Shown: positions 9,662-17,903, numbered from the stretch's first letter. The stretch is DNA of 64,000 nt from Rhizobium sp. CF080 (GCF_000282095.2 NZ_AKKC02000004.1:1488001-1552000); one strand, 5' to 3'. Notes: a model not told the origin generated them from the letters alone. Numbers and translations are program-made.

Positions 9662-9690
9662 CGCGGACGACAGAAGGCAGTGCCGAACAC

Positions 9691-12303
9691 ATGCGCACGA
9701 AAATTGATATCGATGGCGTAAGTTACGACCTGATCGACCTGCCCGCCGTGGCTGGCGACGATCTCGCGCGCATGCCCTATATCCACCGGATCCTGCTGGA
9801 AAATATCCTGAGAACGGCCGCCGACGATGCGCCGCGGGCCAAGGCCGCGATGATCGACTGGCTTCAGAGGGGCCGGAGCGACGTCGAAATCCCCTTCCTG
9901 CCAAACCGCGTCCTGATGCACGATACGACCTGCGGCCCTGCGCTGGTCGACATTGCCGGCATGCGCTCCGCGTTGGCGGAAGCCGGCGGCGATCCGGCAC
10001 TGCTCAATCTCGTCGTGCCGGTCGACGTCTCCACCGACCACTCGGTCGCGGTCGACGCTTTTGGAACTCCGACCGCCATCGAGCACAATATGCGGCGGGA
10101 ATACGAGCGCAATGCCGAGCGCTACAGCTTCATGAAATGGGCAACGAATACGCTCTCCGGCTTTCGGGTCCATCCGCCAGGCACCGGTATCATGCATACG
10201 CTCAATCTCGAACGCCTGGCGACGGTCGCGACGCAGCACCTGCAGGACGGCCGACTTTGGGCGATACCGGACACCCTGATTGGAACCGACAGCCACACGC
10301 CGATGATAAACGGGATCGGCGTGCTGGCCTGGGGAGTGGGCGGTTTGGAGGCGGAGAGTGTCCTTTTCGGCATGCCGGTGACGTTGCGCGTACCCGACGT
10401 TGTCGGCGTCCGCCTGACGGGAATGTTGAAGGAAGGGGTTCTCGCCACCGATCTCGCGCTCGTGGTGACGCATCTTCTGCGCCGGATCGACCTGCAGGAC
10501 AAGTTCGTCGAGTTCTACGGACCGGGCGTCTCGAATCTGACGGCCGGCGACCGGGCGGTCGTGGCCAATATGGCGCCGGAATTCGGTGCTAACAGCGGCT
10601 ATTTCCCGATCGACTGCCGGTCGATCGACTACCTGTTGAAAACCGGCCGCAGTGAAAGCCACGCTCGATTCGTCGAATGTTATGCGAAACGGGCGGGCAT
10701 CTGGTTCGATCCAGATGCCGATCCCTGCTACACCTCGATACTCGATCTGGACATCAGCAGCGTCGAGCCGAGCCTTGCAGGCCCACGACGCCCCCAGGAC
10801 AGGATCGCAGTCAGCGAGACGCGCGCGGCCGTTCGCGGAATGAAAAAATCTTCGGAGAATCTCGCAGTCGAGGGCGCACCCAATGACGGCGCGGTGGCGA
10901 TCGCCGCGATCACCAGCTGCACGAACACTTCCGACCCGCGGCTTCTCGTGGCCGCCGGTCTCCTCGCCCGAAAGGCGCGCGCCTACGGCCTGCACCCGCC
11001 GCATTGGGTGAAGACCTCGCTTGCCCCCGGATCCCCGACCGCCGAGCGTTACCTCGCCCGCGCCCGCCTGCTCGGGGATCTGCAGGCCGTTGGTTTCGGC
11101 ATCGTTGGATATGGCTGCACGACCTGTATTGGCAATTCCGGACCTCTGACCGAGCCTATAGCTGAAGCGATGGCCGAACGCGGCATAGTTCCGGTCGCCG
11201 TCCTGTCCGGGAACCGGAACTTTCCGGGCCGGGTACATCCGCAGTTGGAGGCGGCCTTCCTCGCCTCGCCGCCTATGGTCGTCGCCTTCGCGCTCGCCGG
11301 AACCGTCGAGTTCGACATTCTCCGCGATCCGATCGGCATTTCCGCAGACGGAACCCCGGTGACACTGTCGATGCTCTGGCCCGGCGCTTCCGAGATCGAC
11401 GCAACTCTTCTGGCTGCGTCCGACGTGAATGACTTTTCGCCTGCCTATGATGCCGCCGAGGCGAGCAGGGCTTGGAAAGAGCTTCCCGCGCCGGCGACTA
11501 CTCTGTTTCCCTGGGATGAAAACTCCAGCTACATCCAGCCCCCGCCCTTCGCGAGCTTCGGCGATGGAACCCGGCTCGGCACCTATGAGGCGCATCCCAT
11601 CCTCGTTCTCGGCGACGACATCACCACCGACCATATCTCGCCTGCCGGTGCAATCCCGGCCAAGGGTGAGGCGGGGCGGTATCTCGTCGAACGCGGTGAG
11701 AACCCGGGCGACCTCAACGTCTTTTCATCCCGGCGCGGAAACTGGGAAGTTATGATCCGCGGCCTCTTCACCAACAAGACCGTGAACAATCTTCTGGCAA
11801 CAGGCATTGCGCCGGGCTCCACTGTCCATGCCGGATCGGGAAAAGTCCTGCCGCTCTGGGGTGCGGCACAGTGCTACAAGGCCGAGGGAAAGTCCGTCGT
11901 GCTTGTGGCGGGAGCGCGCTACGGAATGGGCTCGTCCCGCGACTGGGCGGCGAAGGGCGTGGCGCTTATCGGCGTTCGCGCCGTCCTTGCGTCAAGCTTC
12001 GAGCGTATCCACCGCTGGAACCTGATTGGCATGGGCATCCTCCCACTGCGGCTTCCACCCGACGTGGAGCCGCAGATGCTCGGCCTCCGTTCAGGCGACT
12101 TCCTCACCATCCACGCCAATCCCGACATGATGTCTCCACGCTGTGATATACCGGTAGCCGTCAGGCATACCAGCGGCTCGTCGATGATTTTCAAGGCTTC
12201 TGCCGCGGTCGAAACAAATGCCGAGGTTGAGATCCTGCGCGCAGGTGGCATCCTGCCACTCATCCTCAAGCGTTGTCTCGTCGAAGTGCCGCAGCCCAAG
12301 TGA
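9691..12303 (+). CDS. Aconitate hydratase-family protein (AcnA type)
   Basis: An 870-aa dehydratase. The three [4Fe-4S] cysteine ligands are visible: Cys410 in ITSCTNTSDP, and Cys476 and Cys479 in GYGCTTCIGNSGP. The swivel domain has ARYGMGSSRDWAAKG. Length fits AcnA (about 890 aa). The start at 9691 begins the family-like sequence; upstream codons in this frame overlap the aminotransferase. Aconitases isomerise citrate or 2-methylcitrate-type acids. Its place at the end of a catabolic operon suggests a pathway-specific tricarboxylate rather than the Krebs-cycle role, but that is inference. The very long antisense ORF opposite this gene is a shadow. Confidence 0.92.
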   Translation: MRTKIDIDGVSYDLIDLPAVAGDDLARMPYIHRILLENILRTAADDAPRAKAAMIDWLQRGRSDVEIPFLPNRVLMHDTTCGPALVDIAGMRSALAEAGGDPALLNLVVPVDVSTDHSVAVDAFGTPTAIEHNMRREYERNAERYSFMKWATNTLSGFRVHPPGTGIMHTLNLERLATVATQHLQDGRLWAIPDTLIGTDSHTPMINGIGVLAWGVGGLEAESVLFGMPVTLRVPDVVGVRLTGMLKEGVLATDLALVVTHLLRRIDLQDKFVEFYGPGVSNLTAGDRAVVANMAPEFGANSGYFPIDCRSIDYLLKTGRSESHARFVECYAKRAGIWFDPDADPCYTSILDLDISSVEPSLAGPRRPQDRIAVSETRAAVRGMKKSSENLAVEGAPNDGAVAIAAITSCTNTSDPRLLVAAGLLARKARAYGLHPPHWVKTSLAPGSPTAERYLARARLLGDLQAVGFGIVGYGCTTCIGNSGPLTEPIAEAMAERGIVPVAVLSGNRNFPGRVHPQLEAAFLASPPMVVAFALAGTVEFDILRDPIGISADGTPVTLSMLWPGASEIDATLLAASDVNDFSPAYDAAEASRAWKELPAPATTLFPWDENSSYIQPPPFASFGDGTRLGTYEAHPILVLGDDITTDHISPAGAIPAKGEAGRYLVERGENPGDLNVFSSRRGNWEVMIRGLFTNKTVNNLLATGIAPGSTVHAGSGKVLPLWGAAQCYKAEGKSVVLVAGARYGMGSSRDWAAKGVALIGVRAVLASSFERIHRWNLIGMGILPLRLPPDVEPQMLGLRSGDFLTIHANPDMMSPRCDIPVAVRHTSGSSMIFKASAAVETNAEVEILRAGGILPLILKRCLVEVPQPK

Positions 12304-12486
12304 CCCAACAAGCTTTGGTATGGGCCGGTTTTTTTTGGCCGCAAGCCTGAGTAAATCTCCGGAAAATTCGCAATAAAGCTATTCTCGCCGTTGAGGATGT
12401 GCGCCTCGACCTGAACTTGTTAACAGGCCCTAGTTGCACGAAGCCTCGGTTTATATCACTGTATGGTCGTGACGGAGAGCGCAGTG

Positions 12487-12924
12487 ATGGATCACAAGAA
12501 ACCAAACCCGATTGATATACATGTCGGATCAAGGATCCGACTGAGGCGCGCCATGCTGAAAATGTCCCAGGAAAAATTGGCCGATGGTCTTGGGATCACC
12601 TTCCAACAGGTGCAGAAATACGAGAAGGGAACCAATCGGGTTGGCGCCAGCCGTCTTCAGCAGATTGCAACCATACTGAGCGTGCCTGTTGGCTATTTCT
12701 TCACCGATGTGCCAACCCCGTCATCGACGACCGATAACAAGCCTGTGCACGAGGAAGATGCGGTGACCTCCTTCCTGGCAAGCCGTGAGGGGATGGAGCT
12801 CAATCTGGCATTCCAAAGGGTGGCAAATGCCAAGCTGCGCCAAAACATCGTTCAGTTGGTCAAATCCCTGGGGCGCCCGTCAGATCTGGACCACGACATC
12901 GCGGATCCAGGCGCAACGCGTTAG
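12487..12924 (+). CDS. XRE-family regulator, PraR/PhrR-like
   Basis: A 145-aa protein with a helix-turn-helix at about residues 18-70: SRIRLRRAMLKMSQEKLADGL then GITFQQVQKYEKG, a pattern I associate with rhizobial PraR/PhrR regulators. The ATG at 12487 is preferred because GGAG lies 9 bases upstream; an ATG at 12463 lacks such a site. The stop is only 12 bases before the GTG of the large SARP-like regulator, so the two are probably one transcript. PraR proteins control quorum-sensing and stationary-phase genes; here it may set when the YcaO-TfuA genes are made. Confidence 0.88.
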   Translation: MDHKKPNPIDIHVGSRIRLRRAMLKMSQEKLADGLGITFQQVQKYEKGTNRVGASRLQQIATILSVPVGYFFTDVPTPSSTTDNKPVHEEDAVTSFLASREGMELNLAFQRVANAKLRQNIVQLVKSLGRPSDLDHDIADPGATR

Positions 12925-12936
12925 CGGATCATTCCC

Positions 12937-14748
12937 GTGCTTAGGCTTGTGACATTCGGGGGCCTTTGGCTTGCCGACGACGAACGAGGGACAGTGCCAC
13001 TGCCACAAAAGGCGCTGTATGGGCTCGCATATATGTTGGCCAGCGGTGAATTTGAACTGCCGCGAGATTATCTGGCGCGGCTGCTTTGGGCAGGCGATCA
13101 AGACGCCGCGAAAATCAACTTTCGAAAGATGACAGAGCGCGTGCGCAAATGCGCCAAGGATGGCTGGTCTCCTCCACTCGATTTCACGGCTTCGACCGTA
13201 TATCTATCCGCCGAGCCCCTTGAGGCGGATTTCTCCGTCTTCTCCAGTGATCTTGAACCGCTACCGCGATTGAACGCGATGTCAAAATTGATGACGCGGC
13301 AGTTTATGGACGAGACCAGCTTGCCCGTCGGGCTAAAACCATGGGTCGAGAAACAACGTTCGGTCCAGTGGGAACGCTTTCGGGCGGGTTTTTTCGAGGC
13401 ACAAGCCACTGCGAGGAGCCGGTCTGAATGGGCTGACGTCAAGGAGAGCGCAAAACAACTCCTTGAACGCGATCCGGGCGATACTGCTGTTCGCGATGTC
13501 CTGCTTGTGGCGCATCGTCGTGATGACCAAATTGGATCCTCTAGACCATCGGTCAGTCGAACCGAGTTCACGTTGCCCAGGGGGCCTGCAGTCGTCCCCT
13601 CAATGCCCATAGAACTACCCCGGCTGGTATTGCTTCCTCCCCAAGAGACAGAGCAAAACGCTTCTTATCCTGCCCGCGCGTTGATGGAAGATATCACGAT
13701 AAGTCTATGTTCCTTGAGGACAGTAGCGGTCGTCGCTCCCTATACGGCTGCCCGTATTCGGCAGGATGCGGATAAGATGGCTCAACTGGAGAGACATTCC
13801 ATCTCCTACGTCCTTGACACGAACATCAGCGGCGAAGGTCTCTTCGTACAGATGATCTTCCTCCCCTCGGACAGCGTTTTGTGGGCGGAGCGCTTCCGCC
13901 TCAAGGCCAGCTCACTTGCTTCACATCGCAGGCAAGTGGCACAGATGATCGTGATGGCAATTAGCGGCCACCTCCAGCGCACCGAAATTGTGCTCGCTGA
14001 CTACCGTGCTCATCCGGAAGTCTATAGGTCCTATCTTTCAAGCGCCCAGCATCTCAACAAGTTCACACTCCCTGACGTGCGCCGGGCTAGAAATGCCTTT
14101 CGAGAAACACTGAGAATGCGCGGGGATTTCGCGCCGGCATTGGCCGGTCTGTCCCGCACCTACTCCTGGGAATGGGTCTTGACGGCGCGGGGGGAGAATG
14201 AGCTGCTGGTTCAGGCGGAAGAAACGGCAAGAAAAGCAGTGGCATTGGAGCCGGAATTGGCATCGGCGCACCGGGAGCTGGGGCTATCGAGGCTTTACCT
14301 TGGCGATGTCGACGGGAGCCTGGAGGCATTCGATCGGGCGGAAGGATTGAGCCCACACCTTGCCGACGCAATATGCGGGTATGCCGACGCTCTGGTCCAT
14401 GCGTCGAAGCCTGCCGATGGGTTGGCTAAGATTAGCAACGCTATCCGTCTAAATCCGATATGCCCCGACGATTATTTCTGGATTGCGGCCGGCGCCAGTT
14501 ATTTCCTGGGTGAGTTTCATCAGGCGATCAGCTATATAGACCGAATGGGCGACTCCTCATCGGCCCGGAGATTGCTTGCGGCGAGTTATGCTATGGCTGG
14601 TGATACTGCGAAGGCACGCGCTCATCGCCGCAAGGCTCAAGAGCTCAACCCGCAATTCGACCTCGACAAATGGCTGTCCGTACTTCCGGTGAAAGAACAA
14701 TGGCAGAAGGAACTCTACCGAGAGGGCCTGTTAAAAGCTGGTTTTTAA
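12937..14748 (+). CDS. SARP-like regulator with TolB-like domain and TPR repeats
   Basis: A 603-aa protein with GTG start, 12 bases after the XRE gene. Residues 1-100 (LRLVTFGGLWL, then LLWAGDQDAAKINFRKMTERVRK) resemble the OmpR/SARP winged helix. About 215-345 resembles the TolB-N-like module of CadC and adenylate-cyclase-type proteins (ALMEDITISLCSL, VLWAERFRLKA). From about 380 to the end are tetratricopeptide repeats (AVALEPELASAHRELGLSRL). No membrane segment is evident, so it is probably a soluble activator. SARP proteins switch on secondary-metabolite clusters; it sits 33 bases before the candidate precursor gene. Assignment by domain look, not alignment. Confidence 0.75.
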   Translation: MLRLVTFGGLWLADDERGTVPLPQKALYGLAYMLASGEFELPRDYLARLLWAGDQDAAKINFRKMTERVRKCAKDGWSPPLDFTASTVYLSAEPLEADFSVFSSDLEPLPRLNAMSKLMTRQFMDETSLPVGLKPWVEKQRSVQWERFRAGFFEAQATARSRSEWADVKESAKQLLERDPGDTAVRDVLLVAHRRDDQIGSSRPSVSRTEFTLPRGPAVVPSMPIELPRLVLLPPQETEQNASYPARALMEDITISLCSLRTVAVVAPYTAARIRQDADKMAQLERHSISYVLDTNISGEGLFVQMIFLPSDSVLWAERFRLKASSLASHRRQVAQMIVMAISGHLQRTEIVLADYRAHPEVYRSYLSSAQHLNKFTLPDVRRARNAFRETLRMRGDFAPALAGLSRTYSWEWVLTARGENELLVQAEETARKAVALEPELASAHRELGLSRLYLGDVDGSLEAFDRAEGLSPHLADAICGYADALVHASKPADGLAKISNAIRLNPICPDDYFWIAAGASYFLGEFHQAISYIDRMGDSSSARRLLAASYAMAGDTAKARAHRRKAQELNPQFDLDKWLSVLPVKEQWQKELYREGLLKAGF

Positions 14749-14767
14749 ATTTTTAACGCCAAAAACC
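14740..14767 (+). promoter_or_regulatory. Possible leader hairpin before the precursor gene
   Basis: GGTTTTT at 14740-14746 can pair with AAAAACC at 14761-14767. The hairpin spans the stop of the SARP-like gene and ends 2 bases before the AAGGGGG ribosome site of the small peptide gene. It could act as an mRNA processing or attenuation element that sets peptide levels apart from the regulator. It is short and AT-rich, so it may be chance. Confidence 0.3.
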
Positions 14768-14781
14768 TAAGGGGGTTAGAT

Positions 14782-15000
14782 ATGGCAAGAGTTGTGGTAA
14801 TTGGGCTGCCCGGAGACGATCAGCTTTATCTGGCGGACATTGATGCGGGAACGGTCCTGCCGATGCAGCCGCCCGTTTCCGGGCCGCTTGCTGCGGCCAA
14901 CGATCTTAGAAATGCAGGAGGAACAATTGTCAAAGACGTCAATATGGCTGTTGCAGTCTCCTCCTCTGAACAGGCTTTCTCTGGTGTGTTCGATGGCTAA
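14782..15000 (+). CDS. Candidate RiPP precursor peptide (72 aa)
   Basis: A 72-aa peptide gene between the SARP-like regulator and YcaO. The ribosome site AAGGGGG is 6 bases from the ATG, close to ideal. The N-terminal half (VVVIGLPGDDQLYLADIDAG) looks like a beta-rich leader with a DD pair. The C-terminal third is small, Ser/Gly/Val-rich and ends SGVFDG. There is no cysteine, so azoline formation could use only Ser/Thr, or the change is backbone thioamidation as proposed for YcaO-TfuA pairs. Position 20 bases before YcaO makes it the best substrate candidate. It does not resemble trifolitoxin precursor TfxA. An alternative is a small carrier protein, since the last residue is Gly. Confidence 0.65.
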   Translation: MARVVVIGLPGDDQLYLADIDAGTVLPMQPPVSGPLAAANDLRNAGGTIVKDVNMAVAVSSSEQAFSGVFDG

Positions 15001-15019
15001 GCTGTCAATGGCGTGAGTG

Positions 15020-16171
15020 ATGGAACGCATCTGCTCACCTGAAGAGACCTATGAGCGGGTGCGTCCTTTTCTGAAGACGCTTGGGATAACCCGTATCGGC
15101 CGCCAGACCGGACTTGATCATATCGGTATTCCGGTTTGGTGTGCCTATACTCCAAACGCCAAGTCGATCGTGGTTGCTCAAGGCAAAGGGTCTACCGATG
15201 CCGCCGCGAGAACATCCGCAGTCATGGAGGCTATCGAACGGGCTGTCGCTTGCGATCCGTTCCTGTCAATCAAGAATGTCTCCGCGTCAGTTCTTTCGGA
15301 TGCCGGCGAGCGTTTCGATTTGCTTGTGCCGCTTCTTGGCAGGAACCAGCCCCCTCCACGAGCAACGGATACTATGGCGTTTGTGGCGGGAGAAGACCTC
15401 TTTAGTTTTGATCGCGTCTACGTTCCAGTCGACGCCGTGTCACTCGATCGGACCTTGTCGAACTGCCGATACTGGCAATCCTCGGACGGCCTTGCGTCGG
15501 GCAACACGCATGACGAGGCAATTTTCTACGGCCTTCTCGAGCGTATCGAACGCGACGCTCATGTCCTGTGGCAGGGTTTTCCTGAATCGAACCAACACAC
15601 CAGGTGTTTGGACCCCGACACATTCAGCGACGAGAATGTTAGGTCCCTTATCGTGAAGATCGAGGATGCGGGCATCCTGCTGAGTATGTTCGACATGACA
15701 AGCGATATCGGCATACCGTGTATCGGTGCCTTCCTTGCGGCCAGAACCGCGCTCGCGTCCCGTGCACCGCGATTTATCGACGTGACGTTCGGCTGCGGCG
15801 CTCATCCGTCCCCCGAACGCGCTGCCATGCGAGCTCTGACGGAAGCCGCGCAGTCCCGCGTCACCTATATCAGTGGCGCACGTGATGACGTCTTTCATGA
15901 GACCTATCGACGACCGCTGCCGGAGCGGTTGCGAAGGCTGTTTTCCGCTGAACCTTCACGCGGCGTGCCCTTATCCGGTCCAAGGGACCTCGCAGGAATC
16001 TTGATGAATTTGAAGCGGGCGCGTGTCACGCAAGCAATCGCCGTCCGATTGAGCGATCCGGCATTACCCTTCGCGGTCGTCAAGATATTGGTGCCCGGAT
16101 TGGAAAACCCGGAGGGAGAGCGACGGCATAGATTTGGCGAAAGGGCGATGACAGCATCGTTTGCGTCATGA
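15020..16171 (+). CDS. YcaO-domain protein (TfuA-associated)
   Basis: A 383-aa ATP-dependent backbone-amide-activating enzyme. YcaO motifs are clear: SAVMEAIERA at residues 66-75 with the acidic ATP/Mg ligands, SDGLASGNTHDEA at 155-167 followed by GLLERIERDA at 171-180, and a later PERAAMRALTEAAQSR segment. The C-terminus (VKILVPGLENPEG, then GERA) lacks the PxPxP tail of azoline-forming YcaOs and matches the type found with TfuA. A GTG at 15017 precedes the ATG. The gene follows the candidate precursor by 19 bases and its stop overlaps the tfuA start as ATGA. Expected reaction: phosphorylation of a peptide amide, then sulfur insertion or cyclisation. Confidence 0.93.
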   Translation: MERICSPEETYERVRPFLKTLGITRIGRQTGLDHIGIPVWCAYTPNAKSIVVAQGKGSTDAAARTSAVMEAIERAVACDPFLSIKNVSASVLSDAGERFDLLVPLLGRNQPPPRATDTMAFVAGEDLFSFDRVYVPVDAVSLDRTLSNCRYWQSSDGLASGNTHDEAIFYGLLERIERDAHVLWQGFPESNQHTRCLDPDTFSDENVRSLIVKIEDAGILLSMFDMTSDIGIPCIGAFLAARTALASRAPRFIDVTFGCGAHPSPERAAMRALTEAAQSRVTYISGARDDVFHETYRRPLPERLRRLFSAEPSRGVPLSGPRDLAGILMNLKRARVTQAIAVRLSDPALPFAVVKILVPGLENPEGERRHRFGERAMTASFAS

Positions 16172-16863
16172 AAGTACTCTTTGTCGGCCCAAGCCTTCCG
16201 GATGCAAGGCGTCTCGTGGCGGAGGATATGATTATAAGACCGCCGGCGATGCAGGGTGATGTACGGCTGGCAGTCGACGAGGGTGCGCGGGCGATTGGAT
16301 TGATCGATGGCGCCTTCGAATATGTCGCCCCCGTCTGGCACAAGGAAATTCTCTACAGTCTCTCGAAAGGCGTGGCGGTCTTCGGAGCGGCGAGCATGGG
16401 TGCCTTGCGGGCCGCGGAGTGTCACGCCTTCGGTATGACTGGCGTCGGGGAAATCTTCGCGGCCTATGCGAACGAAACCCTCGTCGACGACGCGGATGTC
16501 GCACTGCTGCATGGACCGGAAGAGCTCGGATATGTCGCTATCACCATCCCGATGGTCAACGTGGACGCGACCGTCACGAGCTGTTGCGCACACGGTCTGA
16601 TCTGCGGTGAGGAGACGCGACATCTCAAGGAAAGCGCGCGTTCTTTGTTCTTTAAGGTCCGTAGCTGGAACGCGATCATCGCAAACTGCTCGGAAATTGC
16701 TGGTGCCCGCGCAAATGAATTGTTGCGAATTCTTCACCACAACTATGTGGACCAAAAAAGAGCGGACGCCATGGCCCTGATTGATGCTCTGCGTCAGGCC
16801 GACACGTATCCTCCCCCCATCCGCTTTGAATTTAACCGAACGTCTCTCTGGCGTGATGGCTAG
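16168..16863 (+). CDS. tfuA: TfuA-like protein, YcaO partner
   Basis: A 231-aa protein with the TfuA core: MKVLFVGPSLP at the start, IGLIDGAF at about 43-50, and GAASMGALRAAE at 73-84. TfuA proteins occur beside YcaO in trifolitoxin and thioamide loci, and are proposed to help deliver sulfur for thioamidation. It is translationally coupled to YcaO by an ATGA overlap, strong evidence that the two work together. Full length for the family. No transport or protease gene follows directly. Confidence 0.92.
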   Translation: MKVLFVGPSLPDARRLVAEDMIIRPPAMQGDVRLAVDEGARAIGLIDGAFEYVAPVWHKEILYSLSKGVAVFGAASMGALRAAECHAFGMTGVGEIFAAYANETLVDDADVALLHGPEELGYVAITIPMVNVDATVTSCCAHGLICGEETRHLKESARSLFFKVRSWNAIIANCSEIAGARANELLRILHHNYVDQKRADAMALIDALRQADTYPPPIRFEFNRTSLWRDG

Positions 16864-16953
16864 CGTCATCAGCCATGCGTTGTGTCACGCCGATGTCACA
16901 CCCGGTGACCTTCAAAGAGTTTTAGATTGCCCTCACAAGTTGGGGGTTGGTGC

Positions 16954-17172
16954 ATGGCATGCTCAGATTTGCAAATTGATAGAGAAGCAGAACTCGTCGC
17001 CTTGGCGAGGCTGGTGATTTACGCGAGAGAGACGGCAAAGGGCCTCAAATCGGTCGAGGTCGAGGCCGGACTTTCCGTGACCCTTGAGGCGATCACCAAG
17101 GAGCTGACCGGTGACATAGATATTGCGGCGACCAAGCACTCACCCAGAACGCCGGGTCAAACCTATCAATAG
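16954..17172 (+). CDS. Small acidic helical protein downstream of tfuA (72 aa)
   Basis: A 72-aa ORF 90 bases after tfuA, with a GGGGG ribosome-like site 7 bases before the ATG. Residues 6-52 are strongly helix-forming and acidic (DREAELVALARLVIYARETA), followed by a flexible tail with TPGQTYQ. I know no named family. It could be an accessory or partner protein of the YcaO-TfuA cluster, a second peptide substrate, or an immunity factor. Same strand and good start support it as real. Confidence 0.55.
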   Translation: MACSDLQIDREAELVALARLVIYARETAKGLKSVEVEAGLSVTLEAITKELTGDIDIAATKHSPRTPGQTYQ

Positions 17173-17690
17173 GTGGAAACCGCGATCCGGAAATGGTCGA
17201 CGGTTGAGGTCGCTGAACTGTGCAGCGGGGGGCGGCACGAAGGGCTCGACGGGCGGTATGGAAAGCACGTCGAGCCCTTGCCGCAGTTGGGGTAACCGCC
17301 GGGGGGCGGCCCTGCGGCAGTGGAACTTCCACACAGCTGTCGCCGTCGTCCAGTTACGTCGGAAAGTGTAGCGAATATAAAGTAAATTTCCACCGCGACC
17401 GGTGAGTCACTGGGACAACTTTTAGCACACATGATCTCGTCGGCGCACCGCATCAACGCGACCGCAATGAGATCCGGCGGAATACCGTCCAAAATTGGCG
17501 AGAGACTTCGGGAGGTCGGCGGTGAGATCTTGGGTGAGCGCCACGACTTTACTTGAGATCATCAAACGTTCTCGCTGGTCGCGATTACCGCGCCGCGCGT
17601 TCAATGAGCCGTTGGCCCTCAAATCGAAAAATCGAATGGATCTGGCTGGATGCGGTGAAGAGTTCACGGACAAAATCGGATGAGACTGGC
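17173..17690. other. Gene-poor DNA after the YcaO-TfuA cluster
   Basis: Over 500 bases with overlapping short ORFs in several frames but none with convincing composition or motifs. It holds one perfect inverted repeat (listed separately) and a G-rich run. A 159-aa minus-strand ORF across 17422-17901 shows no recognisable domain. It may be decayed coding DNA. Confidence 0.4.
17240..17279. repeat. Perfect 12-bp inverted repeat
   Basis: AAGGGCTCGACG at 17240-17251 is the exact reverse complement of CGTCGAGCCCTT at 17268-17279, with a 16-base loop. It lies 67 bases after the small acidic protein gene. There is no T run, so a simple intrinsic terminator is unlikely, but it may still define the end of the YcaO-TfuA transcript or protect it from decay. 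Confidence 0.6.
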
Positions 17691-17903
17691 ATGAAAGCGA
17701 GACTGTCAAAAACAGCTTCTGCTGAGGAGAGCATATCGGCCTTCGGAGCCCCAACCACGCGCGACAACACGGCTGCCTTGAGCCTGCGCGGTCCGCAGCG
17801 GCCGTGGGTTCAAGTTGACCGCAGAACCGTTGCTGTTTCTCTAGCCCTTTTGAGCGGGCTTTGGATAACGGGCGTCGCGATCCTTGTCTGCCTACTGACA
17901 TAA
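17691..17903 (+). CDS. Possible small membrane protein (70 aa)
   Basis: A 70-aa ORF whose C-terminal 28 residues form a single hydrophobic helix (VAVSLALLSGLWITGVAILV) after basic residues DRR. The N-terminal 40 residues are polar and Ser/Ala-rich. Only a weak GGATGAG site precedes the ATG. A tail-anchored topology fits, with the N-terminus in the cytoplasm. It could belong to the nearby YcaO-TfuA cluster (export or immunity) or be chance; the frame is also open upstream to 17553. Confidence 0.35.
   Translation: MKARLSKTASAEESISAFGAPTTRDNTAALSLRGPQRPWVQVDRRTVAVSLALLSGLWITGVAILVCLLT

Noticed and set aside
9529..11634. A 701-aa open frame on the minus strand
   Set aside because: It lies wholly opposite the 3' end of the aminotransferase and the aconitase, whose motifs are unmistakable; its translation is His/Arg/Asp-rich with no domain, typical of antisense shadows in high-GC DNA.
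12434..12457. TTGCAC and TATATC as a promoter for the XRE gene
   Set aside because: The spacer is only 12 bases, too short for a sigma-70 promoter.
14782..15000. Reading the 72-aa peptide as a ThiS/MoaD sulfur carrier
   Set aside because: It ends DG rather than GG and does not show a ThiS-like beta-grasp pattern I can defend; kept as an alternative only.
17422..17901. 159-aa minus-strand ORF
   Set aside because: Basic, Ser-rich translation without a domain; overlaps the possible membrane mini-protein on the other strand. Kept only as part of the gene-poor region.
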